From contig CAZZJC010000007.1 of the NCBI GenBank assembly GCA_964654285.1, positions 1 through 64,000 of the forward strand: DNA of 64,000 nt. The letters are read 5' to 3'. The first letter of the stretch is position 1; every line of letters starts with the position of its first letter. The position numbers were made by a program, and so were the translations under genes. This stretch comes from BJHQ01 sp964654285 (GTDB lineage Bacteria > Planctomycetota > UBA11346). This document shows, piece by piece, positions 1 through 9,200 of the stretch. The notes below the pieces were generated by a model, which saw only the letters and a list, made by a program, of their open reading frames with translations, did no database searches and was not told where the DNA came from.

Positions 1-438
1 ATGACCAACGCCGACCTTCGGACGGGGGAACCGTTTCAGCGTGCTCGACTCATGCGGAGTAATCGCACGGGTCCCATCCACCGCGACCGGACGCAACCCG
101 AATACGCGGTGTTCCGCATCACGAGCGAATAGGGGTCGCACGGCTGCCACCACCGCTTCCCAGATCGACCGACAGGATGACGCTGGCAACTTCCCTCGCG
201 CCTGAGAAAACGCGCTTGCAGAAGGTCGCCGTAACCAACCCATCGACTCACCGAATATCGCTTCCATCTGTCGCATGACCTCAAGGTAGGACTGGGACTT
301 TTTCACCGACGACAAGGTCATCAGACCAAGGAACGTCGTCAGCGCGGTGAATACCCGATCGCGTTGAAACAGGTTTGGGGTGGAGTGGCACGCTGATCGA
401 CAGGCTTTCAGCGCGTGGCAAAGTCGAGAGAGGCTCAT
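1..438 (-). CDS. IS4-family transposase, N-terminal part (runs off left edge)
   Basis: Reading leftward from an ATG at 438 gives 146 uninterrupted codons to the window edge. The product starts MSLSRLCHAL and contains the typical IS4-family stretch PSASAFSQARGKL at about residues 73-85, then VAVDGTRAI near residue 122, which fits the first Asp of the DDE catalytic triad. The remaining catalytic residues would lie outside the window. IS4 transposases cut and paste their own element. I could not define the terminal inverted repeat; it should lie between 439 and about 512. The frame is intact, so the copy may be complete beyond the edge. It lies in a region that looks horizontally acquired. Confidence 0.8.
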   Translation of the reverse strand, partial: MSLSRLCHALKACRSACHSTPNLFQRDRVFTALTTFLGLMTLSSVKKSQSYLEVMRQMEAIFGESMGWLRRPSASAFSQARGKLPASSCRSIWEAVVAAVRPLFARDAEHRVFGLRPVAVDGTRAITPHESSTLKRFPRPKVGVGH

Positions 439-512
439 GAGGCCCGACCCGATTTTTCGCCGCTGAAGTCAAGGACAATCTTCTAGTAAAGTTACATTCA
501 CAAACATCTGTA

Positions 513-1037
513 TCACATGGGTTTATGCGCTATCTTAACGCCATTGGGACGAGGGCGACGAGGATGAGCACCTTGCGCATGGAGAAACCTTAAGGACGGA
601 GCGATGTTGACCAGGGAGGCTGACGGGGCGGGCCATTGGGGGATGGATGTGGATGGATTCGCACAGGTGTTTCCTGCCGCCGGGAAGGTGACGGTGAAAG
701 GATACACGTTGTGGGCAGCGCGCAGGCCGTTCTCTTCGTGGTTGAGACGGAGCACCTCCTCGCGCACCGCAATCGGGCTGTGGGAGAGGTAGGCGCTGAG
801 GATGAAATCTTCTCGATCCTGAGCATGGTTGCAGGCGATGCGCCCCATCCGGGTGATGCGCATGCATGGCGGCAGCCAGTGACCGTTGATCACCCCGCTG
901 AGGTACGAGGCCGAGATGCCGGACCGCTTGGCGAAGGTGGCCGCCGTCATGCCGAGCACCTGCAAGCGGTGCGCCAGGAGTTCGCCGAAGGAGGGTCGCA
1001 CCCGGGCAGCATACGCCTGCGCCAGAGATCGCATCAT
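513..1037 (-). CDS. XRE-like helix-turn-helix protein
   Basis: The product has 174 residues. Residues about 15-55 read as a helix-turn-helix of the Cro/C1 (XRE) type: a first helix GELLAHRLQVLG, then TAATFAKRSG and the recognition helix SASYLSGVINGH. The rest has no recognised domain. It would bind DNA in the cytoplasm, and its target is unknown. It lies just upstream of the transposase on the same strand, 74 bases away, so the last residues may derive from, or have been altered by, the adjacent element end. Phage and mobile-element repressors often have this size, which fits the location. Assignment beyond a DNA-binding protein is not possible. Confidence 0.55.
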   Translation of the reverse strand: MMRSLAQAYAARVRPSFGELLAHRLQVLGMTAATFAKRSGISASYLSGVINGHWLPPCMRITRMGRIACNHAQDREDFILSAYLSHSPIAVREEVLRLNHEENGLRAAHNVYPFTVTFPAAGNTCANPSTSIPQWPAPSASLVNIAPSLRFLHAQGAHPRRPRPNGVKIAHKPM

Positions 1038-1408
1038 TGGAGTTCGTCAAAAGGTGCAAACCGCGATTTCTGAAGCCGATTTTACGGCAAGAGACCGGGA
1101 ATAAACACGAGACATGGAAAAGCTGTGCGATTTTGCAGCCAAATAGGACAATGCTTGCGCTCGTAGGAAGGGGCGCGGCTCGCATCGGCCCATGGAGTGA
1201 CCGACCGTGAAAATCGTGGCTTGCTTCTTGACGGCGCGGTGTACAAGCCCCGGCCAGAGCGGGTCCAGTAGGGCATACCTACGGATCCGCCACCGCTCAC
1301 TCTTCTCCCCCGTTCTTCATCACCCCTTCACCGACCGGTGCAGTCTCCTCAGAGGCTGGTGTTGTGCATTCCAACCCGTTCATCGCACCCTTCCCGAGGA
1401 TTTGCATC
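1038..1408. other. Gap without a supported gene
   Basis: I find no reading frame with recognisable protein features. Short open frames exist on both strands but look like chance. It separates the leftward HTH gene from the rightward secreted-protein genes, so it should hold divergent promoters. No clear -35/-10 pair or terminator could be picked with confidence. Confidence 0.4.
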
Positions 1409-2206
1409 ATGTGGTCATATCTGCGCAGGCTTGCTGATCGTTCACCCCATCCCCGCCGTCGCTTGGCAGTGGGTCTTATCGCGGTGACTGTGATCACGGC
1501 GTGCCTGACTGACGCCCGAGCGGGCGAGTCCGACGATGCCGCCTTCGCCGCCGCCGCCGGCCAGGACCGGGGTGCCCGGCTGACCCTGCCGGCTTTGGAT
1601 TCCGCTCGGCCGGCGAATGCCGACGGCACGGCAACCATCACTGGAGTCTCCCTGACCGGTGCCCGGGTGATCTGGGTGCGCCGTGCCCGCGCCACCGGCC
1701 AGGACCGGACCAACGAGCGTGTCGAGGCCACCATCGAGTCCATTGATCCCGCCAAAGGCACGATCTCCCTCACCGTCAAGGAATCGGCTACCCCGATCCG
1801 CCTGGGGTTCGTGCGCGGGATCATGACCGTTGTGAATCCGGCCCCTGGAATCGACGCCGCCACCAGCACCCAATGGTGCAACATCGCGCGCCGTGCTCTG
1901 CTCATCGCTCAGACCGTTCCTCCTGGCACCTATCGGGTCGGTGCCGTCGCGCTCATCCAGGGCGAACCGTTCCGCGTCGCGGTGGCCGGAGATAAACGAC
2001 TGCATTTGGTAAGCGTTTCCGAGCATCGGGAGAAAGGTGTCAAGGAGACCGAATACCCGCTGACGCCTGGCTCCTTCAATGAGATCACCGCCACTATTTC
2101 CAATGGCGTGGTGACGGGACTCGCCCGCCTGACCTCGGCCAAGGATGAGGATGGCTGGGAAGTGACCCGCCTCATCCTGACGAACCGGCCCCAGTCCAAG
2201 GGCTGA
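1409..2206 (+). CDS. Secreted protein of unknown function
   Basis: The product has 265 residues. The start at 1409 (MWSYLRR) is preferred over an in-frame ATG at 1364 because it places a basic n-region and a hydrophobic segment (LAVGLIAVTVITACL) right at the N terminus, followed by ARAGES, a plausible signal peptidase site. The cysteine in TACLT could instead be a lipobox-like site, although the context is poor. The mature part looks beta-rich with no known motif and has one cysteine in QWCNIARR. It is followed after 73 bases by another secreted protein and may be co-transcribed with it. I do not recognise the family. Confidence 0.6.
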   Translation: MWSYLRRLADRSPHPRRRLAVGLIAVTVITACLTDARAGESDDAAFAAAAGQDRGARLTLPALDSARPANADGTATITGVSLTGARVIWVRRARATGQDRTNERVEATIESIDPAKGTISLTVKESATPIRLGFVRGIMTVVNPAPGIDAATSTQWCNIARRALLIAQTVPPGTYRVGAVALIQGEPFRVAVAGDKRLHLVSVSEHREKGVKETEYPLTPGSFNEITATISNGVVTGLARLTSAKDEDGWEVTRLILTNRPQSKG

Positions 2207-2279
2207 ACCTGAGTTTTAGCGTTCTTTCCCTTGCCGGTCGATTGTGTCGCTCCTCCCCGTTCCCCGACGAGACGCCGCC

Positions 2280-5200
2280 ATGCTGCGCACCCCTATCGCC
2301 ATTCTCCTCGCCCTCACCGGCTTCGGCGGTGTGAGCGGGATCCAAGCCGCTGAAACGGTCGGTCCCTTCGACTGGGGGCGCATGCTCCTCGACCCGGCGA
2401 ACCCGGTGCCGACGGCGATGCCCTTGGACCCGACCGTGGCAGAAAATGCGATCCTGGTCCCAGGTTCAGGCGCATCCGCTGGACGGATCACCTTGCAGCA
2501 ATGGTCCGGCACCAACCAGGCAGACACCCGCAGTTGGGCGGGCAACGTCCTGCTGGCTCCTGCCGCCACGACCTATTGGATCGGAGCCCCCAGTTGGGAC
2601 ATCATGCTGGGCACCCAGACCGGAGGTGCCTGGAATTACGTCCGCCGGACGCAGCAGGATTACCAGTTCAGGATCGGTTACGCCACCGTGGCGCGGGATC
2701 AGATCCAGGTCCGCCATGGGGCGGCCCTCGAAGCGGGGGCCGCGCAATGGAATGCTCCCGCCGTGATCCTATCCCTGCCGATGCGCTGGGTTGCGGGTGG
2801 GGGATCGGCGTGGCAGGCGTCGAATTACAACGGTGTTCCCGTGCAAGCCTGTGTGCAGCAGGTGCCGGTCGGTATGGACCTGCCGACGGCGCAGAAGAAT
2901 CCCGCCAATCAACTCGGCAACCTGTCCGCCATCCTGGCGACCTTCGCCCCGGACAACGGCACCTGGCTCGTGCGCTTCACCATGGACGGGGCGAACTGGC
3001 GGTTGGAGATCGACAAGGATGCGGATGGCGTAACCGATGTGGTGGTCACCAGTGCGGATCCGGGATGCCGTCCATGCTCCCTGCCCGGTTTCACCCCGGC
3101 GAGCGGATTGCTGTTCTCATGCAGCGCGGCCGGCGGTGCAGGAATCCCGAAGGTCCAGCAGACTCCGATCACCCTGGCCTATGCCCAGGCGATCCAGCCT
3201 CCGGCCATCATCACCCAGCCGGTCGCGCAGACGGTCGGAGTCGGTCAGACCGCAACCTTCAGCGTCGTGGCGGATACCAGCACCTCTCCGACCTATCAAT
3301 GGCAGAAATCCACCAATGGCGGTTCTGCCTGGACCTCCATTGCCGGCGCAACCGGGTTGTCGTTCACCACCCCGACCACCACTTCCAGTGACAACGGCAC
3401 CCAGTATCGTGCCCTGGTCAAGGCGACGACCGGAATGGGGGTGGCGAGAACGGATGCCGCACCGTTGACCGTCAATGCGCCCCCGGTTTTCACCATGCAA
3501 CCATCGCCAGCGAGTCAGAATGCCGTAGCATTTTCAACGGTTACCTACTCAGTGGCAGTCAGTGGCTTCCCAACTCCGACCTTGCAGTGGGTGCGGCTCA
3601 ATCCTGTCAATGGGGTGTCCTGGGACCCGATCCCCGATGCGACGGGAACCTCATACGTAGCGGTGGCTGGTGGGACGGCGCAATATCGTTGTATTGCAAC
3701 CAACCCGATTGGCAACGGCATAGTAGGCGTCTGGTCCAACACCGTAACCCTGATCGGTTACGCCCTGCCGGTATTCTCCACTCAGCCAGTGGATCAGACC
3801 ATCACCAGCGGAACCTCGGTCATCTTTACGGTTGCAGCGACCGGTTCTCCGAATCCCACCTATCAATGGGAACGCTCCAACGATGGTGGAGCCACCTGGA
3901 CGCCCATCAACGGAGCAATCACCCCGAATCTCATCTTCACGACAGCGCCAGGCGATGATGGTGCGCGGTTCCGCTGCCGGGCGACGATTCAGGTGGGAAC
4001 GAGCACCGGTTCGACGTTGTCCGGTGTGGCGACCCTGACGGTGAACCAGAAGCCATTCTTCACGGTTCAGCCAACCAGCCCGAATGTCGCCATCGGCCAG
4101 TCGGGTACCTTGACCGTGGCGGTCAAGGGTCCACCCGCACCGACGGTACAATGGCAGCAATCCAGCAATGGCGGGACCACCTGGACGGATATTGCCGGAG
4201 CTACCGCTGTGACCTATGTGACTCCGACGACCACGGCGGGGGATAATGGCGCCAAGTTCCGCTGCCAGGCCGCCAACAGCCTGGGCATCACGCTTTCAAA
4301 TGTGGCGACCATGACGGTGGCGGCTGGGCAGATTCCCTCATTCACCACGGTGCTCACGGATCAAACCATCTGGGCAGGGCAACCGGTCACTTTCACGACG
4401 GTGGCGACCGGCTGGCCGCCTCCAAGCTACCAATGGTTCCAGTCGAAGGATGGGGGCAGCACCCTGATCCCCATAGCGAATGCGACTGCCTCGATCTACA
4501 CCCGCACCGCACTGGCGGATGACGATCAGAGTCTGTTTGAATGTCACGCCTATAACGGCTCAGGCTACGCCCTGACCCGCGCCACACTTACCGTGTATCG
4601 GTTGCCGGTGTTCAGTGTCCAGCCAACCACCCGATTCGTGACGGTCGGTCAGACCGTGACCTATTGGGTTACCGCAGCAGGAAATCCAGCACCTTCCTAC
4701 CAGTGGCAACGACGCGCCAGCAGCACGAGTGGTTGGTTGCCGATCGTTGGAGCCACGTCATCTGCCTACACCATTCCGGCAGCGCTCATCTCCGATGATG
4801 GATCCGAGTTCCGCTGCGTAGCGACCAATGTGGTTGGCAGTGTTTCTTCCAGTTCTGGGGGATTGTCCGTCACCCCGCCCACCAATCAGCCGCCAACTTG
4901 TGTACTGACCACGCCAACCGATGGCTCCACGATCACGACCCCAGGAAGCCTGACACTCCAGGCGACCGCCACGGACAGCGATGGATCTGTGGTGAAGGTC
5001 GCATTCTACCAGGGTTTCACCTTGCTGGCGAAGGTCACGGCTCCTCCTTACCAATACACCTGGACCAACGTCCCGGTGGGAAGCTACCAGCTTCGCGCCG
5101 AGGCCACCGATGATGCCGGGGCGACCACGACCTCGCCCTTGGTCCAGGTGACCGTGAATGCCGGCGCGGATGGGCCGATCGCAACCTGGCTCCTGGATGA

Positions 5201-6122
5201 TGCCAGCGGAACCACGGCGACCGACGCGACCGGCAACGGTCACGATGCCACCTTGGTGAATGGACCGATCTGGACGACGGGCAAGCTCAACGGCGCGCTC
5301 CAGTTCAATGGAACCGGTGCCTACGTCGATTCCGGCTCGAACTTTCCGGCGCTCAGTACCGCCGCCACCATCGCCTTCTGGGTGAATCCGGCGGCGAGCC
5401 AGACCGCCAATGCGGGCATCATCGGCAATCGGGCCGGGTCCCAGGGGTTGGCGGTGCAGCAGGACGGCTCCAATCTGAACCGCTATGCTTTTGGCTTTGG
5501 CAATGGCACGGCATGGCAGAGCTGCCCCGCCGTGCCCCTGGTGGCGGGAGCCTGGCAGCACGTCGCGGCGGTCTATGATGGCGCTGCGCTCGTAATCTAT
5601 GTCAACGGGGTGGAACAGACGCGGGCGGCGGCCACCGGCACCATCGCCCCGAATCCGAGCCAGCACCTCATGCTCGGCCAAGCGGATGCCCTTGGCCGCT
5701 TCTTCCAAGGCGGGTTGGATACCGTCATCATCCTCAACCGGGCGCTGAGCCCCACCGAGATCGCAGAATTGGCCAACGCGGGCAACCAGACCCCCTCATG
5801 CCTGATCACCAGTCCCGTCGGTGGAACAACCTTCCTGGCCCCGGCTACGATCGCCATCCAGGCCTCGGTCACCTCGACTAATGGGAGCGTCAGCAAGGTC
5901 GAGTTCTTCCAAGGCGGGGTGAAGATCGGAACCGCGACCAGTGCGCCCTACCGGTGTACCTGGGCCAATGCACCGGCCGGCAGTTTCACCCTCACGGCAA
6001 AAGCCACCTACCGCAATGGCACGACGGCACTTGCTTCGCCTGTACCCATCATCGTGAGCGCCGCGAACGGTTCGGCACCGGTCATTACCATAACCAACCC
6101 GAACAACGTCAATCCCCAGTGA
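2280..6122 (+). CDS. Large secreted multi-Ig and LamG-domain protein, adhesin-like
   Basis: The product has 1280 residues. Starting at 2280 (MLRTPIAILLALTGFGG) gives a clean signal peptide ending near IQA-AE. Order of parts: an unrecognised N-terminal region (about 25-305), six tandem Ig-like domains (about 307-865) each with a P-x-F/I-x-x-QP start, YQW core and Y/F-R/E-C strand, a Big_9-type Ig domain (PPTCVLTTPTDGS), a LamG/concanavalin-like domain (IATWLLDDASGTTATD to about 5770), and a second Big_9 domain at the C terminus. There is no cell-wall anchor or transmembrane segment. Such proteins are usually extracellular adhesins or glycan binders. It is separated by 93 bases from the RHS gene. 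No catalytic module is visible. Confidence 0.8.
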   Translation: MLRTPIAILLALTGFGGVSGIQAAETVGPFDWGRMLLDPANPVPTAMPLDPTVAENAILVPGSGASAGRITLQQWSGTNQADTRSWAGNVLLAPAATTYWIGAPSWDIMLGTQTGGAWNYVRRTQQDYQFRIGYATVARDQIQVRHGAALEAGAAQWNAPAVILSLPMRWVAGGGSAWQASNYNGVPVQACVQQVPVGMDLPTAQKNPANQLGNLSAILATFAPDNGTWLVRFTMDGANWRLEIDKDADGVTDVVVTSADPGCRPCSLPGFTPASGLLFSCSAAGGAGIPKVQQTPITLAYAQAIQPPAIITQPVAQTVGVGQTATFSVVADTSTSPTYQWQKSTNGGSAWTSIAGATGLSFTTPTTTSSDNGTQYRALVKATTGMGVARTDAAPLTVNAPPVFTMQPSPASQNAVAFSTVTYSVAVSGFPTPTLQWVRLNPVNGVSWDPIPDATGTSYVAVAGGTAQYRCIATNPIGNGIVGVWSNTVTLIGYALPVFSTQPVDQTITSGTSVIFTVAATGSPNPTYQWERSNDGGATWTPINGAITPNLIFTTAPGDDGARFRCRATIQVGTSTGSTLSGVATLTVNQKPFFTVQPTSPNVAIGQSGTLTVAVKGPPAPTVQWQQSSNGGTTWTDIAGATAVTYVTPTTTAGDNGAKFRCQAANSLGITLSNVATMTVAAGQIPSFTTVLTDQTIWAGQPVTFTTVATGWPPPSYQWFQSKDGGSTLIPIANATASIYTRTALADDDQSLFECHAYNGSGYALTRATLTVYRLPVFSVQPTTRFVTVGQTVTYWVTAAGNPAPSYQWQRRASSTSGWLPIVGATSSAYTIPAALISDDGSEFRCVATNVVGSVSSSSGGLSVTPPTNQPPTCVLTTPTDGSTITTPGSLTLQATATDSDGSVVKVAFYQGFTLLAKVTAPPYQYTWTNVPVGSYQLRAEATDDAGATTTSPLVQVTVNAGADGPIATWLLDDASGTTATDATGNGHDATLVNGPIWTTGKLNGALQFNGTGAYVDSGSNFPALSTAATIAFWVNPAASQTANAGIIGNRAGSQGLAVQQDGSNLNRYAFGFGNGTAWQSCPAVPLVAGAWQHVAAVYDGAALVIYVNGVEQTRAAATGTIAPNPSQHLMLGQADALGRFFQGGLDTVIILNRALSPTEIAELANAGNQTPSCLITSPVGGTTFLAPATIAIQASVTSTNGSVSKVEFFQGGVKIGTATSAPYRCTWANAPAGSFTLTAKATYRNGTTALASPVPIIVSAANGSAPVITITNPNNVNPQ
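3200..4875 (+). repeat. Six tandem Ig-like domain repeats (about 280 bp each)
   Basis: Repeat units begin near 3200, 3481, 3766, 4051, 4333 and 4603. Each encodes a similar order of strands: QP...G...TFTV, then YQW, then DDG..F.C. They are diverged at DNA level, so they are old duplications rather than a recent expansion. Confidence 0.75.
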
Positions 6123-6215
6123 ACGATGGCGTTTCTGAGCCATGACGACCCATTCTGCACTCTCAACCTGCCACTGATCCACGTTCCTGTCCAACGTCTG
6201 AACCGAGAACCATCC

Positions 6216-9200
6216 ATGCGTCTTCCCGTGCTCATCCTCTCGGCCTTTTTCCTCGGTGCCTCGGCGGGCGAAGCATTGGCACCGGCATCTCCTCCGTCAA
6301 TTCCGCCGCATCTGCAGGCGGCATTGGCGGCACGGCCGCCCATGGTGCCCCCTGTACCGTATGTGGCGCCGAAACTCACCCCCCCGGCGAAGCTGGCACC
6401 GGTGCAGTTGCCCAGTGATCAACTCGCGGCTGAGATTCCCGCAGTCGACGCCTTCGCGCGCTGCATGGTCTTCGAGATGCCATTGCATCCGTTGGGCAAT
6501 GCGCCTGCATCTCAGACCGAGGATCGCGACTTGGCGGTAGCTCTCAGAAAGGTCCACGCCCAAGGCCCCAATTCCGGGTTGCAGAGCATCGAGGAGTTCC
6601 TCGCGGCTCATCCGCAGAGCCGCTGGAGTATCGGCCTGAAGCTCAATCTCGGCATCCTGTGGATGCGATCCGGCTTCCGTGAACGCGCCCGCTCAGCCTG
6701 GTCGGAGGTCTGGAATGCGACCAAGGATGCGCCGGCTGAACCAGCGCGAGGCTATGCCGACCGCGCCGTCGCTGAATTGGCTGCTCAATTGGCCTGGGCA
6801 GGCAGAATGGAAGAACTCGCCCCACTCCTGGCCAGCACGGCGACGCGTACCCCTCGGGGACTCGCCGCGTTCAAATTGGAGCACGCGGCACGAAAACTGA
6901 ATAAAATGCAAACAGCCCCAGAAGTCGAATTGACTTGTGGTCCCTATGCCGTGGCCTCCCTGATTGAGCCCAACCCCGCATCGGCAACCCGCCGACAGGC
7001 CATCAACGCGGTCAAGAGCGTCATGCGGGCACAAGGCTCCTATGCTCCGAAGGCCCAGCAGACACGCAGTGCCAACCGCCCAGCCTTGGCCCATGATCTG
7101 ACCGAGGTCCGTGAGATCGCCCGGGGCATGGGTTTCGACTATCAGGCGGTGCGGGCCGTTCCTGGCACCCGTTTGCCGACGCCGTGCATCGTTCATTGGA
7201 AGCTCGGGCACTATGCCGTGCTCATCGAGTCCACCCAGGATGGCTACCGGCTGGCTGACATCAGCGGTGACCCGACCGAACGGGTGCCCGGATCGATCAG
7301 CCAAGCAGCCTTGGAAGACAGCGCCAGCGGCGTTTACCTGGTGCCGAATGGCCCGTTGGCGAAGGGCCTGACGGCACTCAGCGACCAGGAAGCCCGCCAA
7401 TTCTGGGGCCGTGGCGGCGATGATGCAGAGGCAGACGATGGCGGAAACACGCCGTGCGATAGTGCGACCGGCGATTGTCAGACCTCCCCAGCCGGTCCTC
7501 CAAGTCCTGAAATGCCGACGTATCGTTTCCATTTGCAGCAATGCAGTTTGAATATCATTGATAGCCCATTTTGGCACAACACCGTTCGAGGGCCTGGCTT
7601 GGCCTTTACGCTGCGTTATGTCGAACGCGACACCGGCGCTGCTGTCTGGGGAAATCCCAATGGCAACGGTATCGGCGTAAGCAACCTCGGCCCGCAGTGG
7701 ACCTGTGATTGGTTCAGTGGACTCGTGGTCTCAGGAAATCAGATCACCTATTACCCCCCTGGTGGAGGATTCGTCAAGTTTCCCGTGGCGGGTGGTCGCC
7801 AGATGCTCATTCCTGGGGCTTTGTCCGTGACGGGGACTTCGGCCCAGATGCAATTTGACGACGGTACGAAATATCAATTCACCCAGTTTCCCAACACGTC
7901 CAGTTACGGGATTTCAGCAATCATCGACCAAGAGGGGAATCAACTTTCCTTCAGTTACGACAGCCAGAACCGCCTGCAATTCGTGCGCGATGCGGTCAAT
8001 GCCACCGCCCGCCTGACTTATGACGGCTCAAACCGAATCGTCAGCGTGTACCTTGAAGGCGCAGCACCGGCGCGTGCGGCCAGCATGCAATATGACTCCT
8101 CGGGGCGGCTCGTCTCCATTACCGACATGGGCGGTCTGGCGTCGAGCTTCAGTTATGAAACCCGGAGCGCCTACCTGAACACGGCCATAACGGCGATGAC
8201 AACGCCGTATGGGACGACCACTTTTGCGCGTAATATTCCCAATCTCAATGTCGCCTTCAATGGCAAGCGGTGGATCCAGGCGACTGATCCCCAGGGCGAC
8301 AGTCAACGCGTTGAATACCGGACGGATGTCGACCCTGCCACCGGGGCTCCCAATGCTGTTTTTGGCCCGGGGGCTGGGTCCGAACCAGTCACGACCGTAC
8401 CTGTGAGCGCCACCAGCGGTTACCAGAACTACAATCTCAATTATCGAAATGTCTTCTACTGGAGCAAAAAGCAATTCAAGGAGTCCAACAATATCACCGA
8501 TGCCAATGGCAATGTGATCTACCCCAACTTCTCGCCGGACACGGCGGCGACCATTCCGCAGTTGCAGCAAGCGACCTGCTTCCATTTCCTTCATAAGTTT
8601 GAAGGAAGTATCATCCGTGTGAGCCGAACATTGGAAAGCGTGCGTGCTCCCAATGCCAATCGCGTCTTCTACCGTTACCTGGGCCAAACCTCTGGGGATA
8701 ACGAGGCCGGCATTGCGCTCGCTTCGCCATCCCAAGTGCTGGTGCGTCTCGCTGATGGCACTGACCAGATTACCAGTACCTCATTCACCGCGAACTATCA
8801 GGTTGCCACGACGACCGATCCCTTGCAACGAACCCTGACGTTTTCCTATGAAGCCAACGGTATTGATCTGCATGACGTCCGGGCGGGTGTTGGACAATTT
8901 CTTGGTGGGACGACCTGGGACTCCAAGCATCATCCAACTTCAATCGTCGATGCAGCAGGAAATTCAACGTCTCTCACGTATGTAAGCAGCGTTCCCGACC
9001 CCATCACCCAGGTGATCCATCCTGCTGCGGGCAAGATCGAATCGATCACTCCTCCGATCCGGTCCGGTCAACCCGCTGAGACCACCCATTTCCTGTATTA
9101 TACTGAAGGGTCGCAGGCTGGCAGATTGAGCCAGGTTTGGAATTTTGCAGGTCGGACCAGTTACAGCTATGATGATTTTGGTCGGGTGGCCAGCGTGAGT

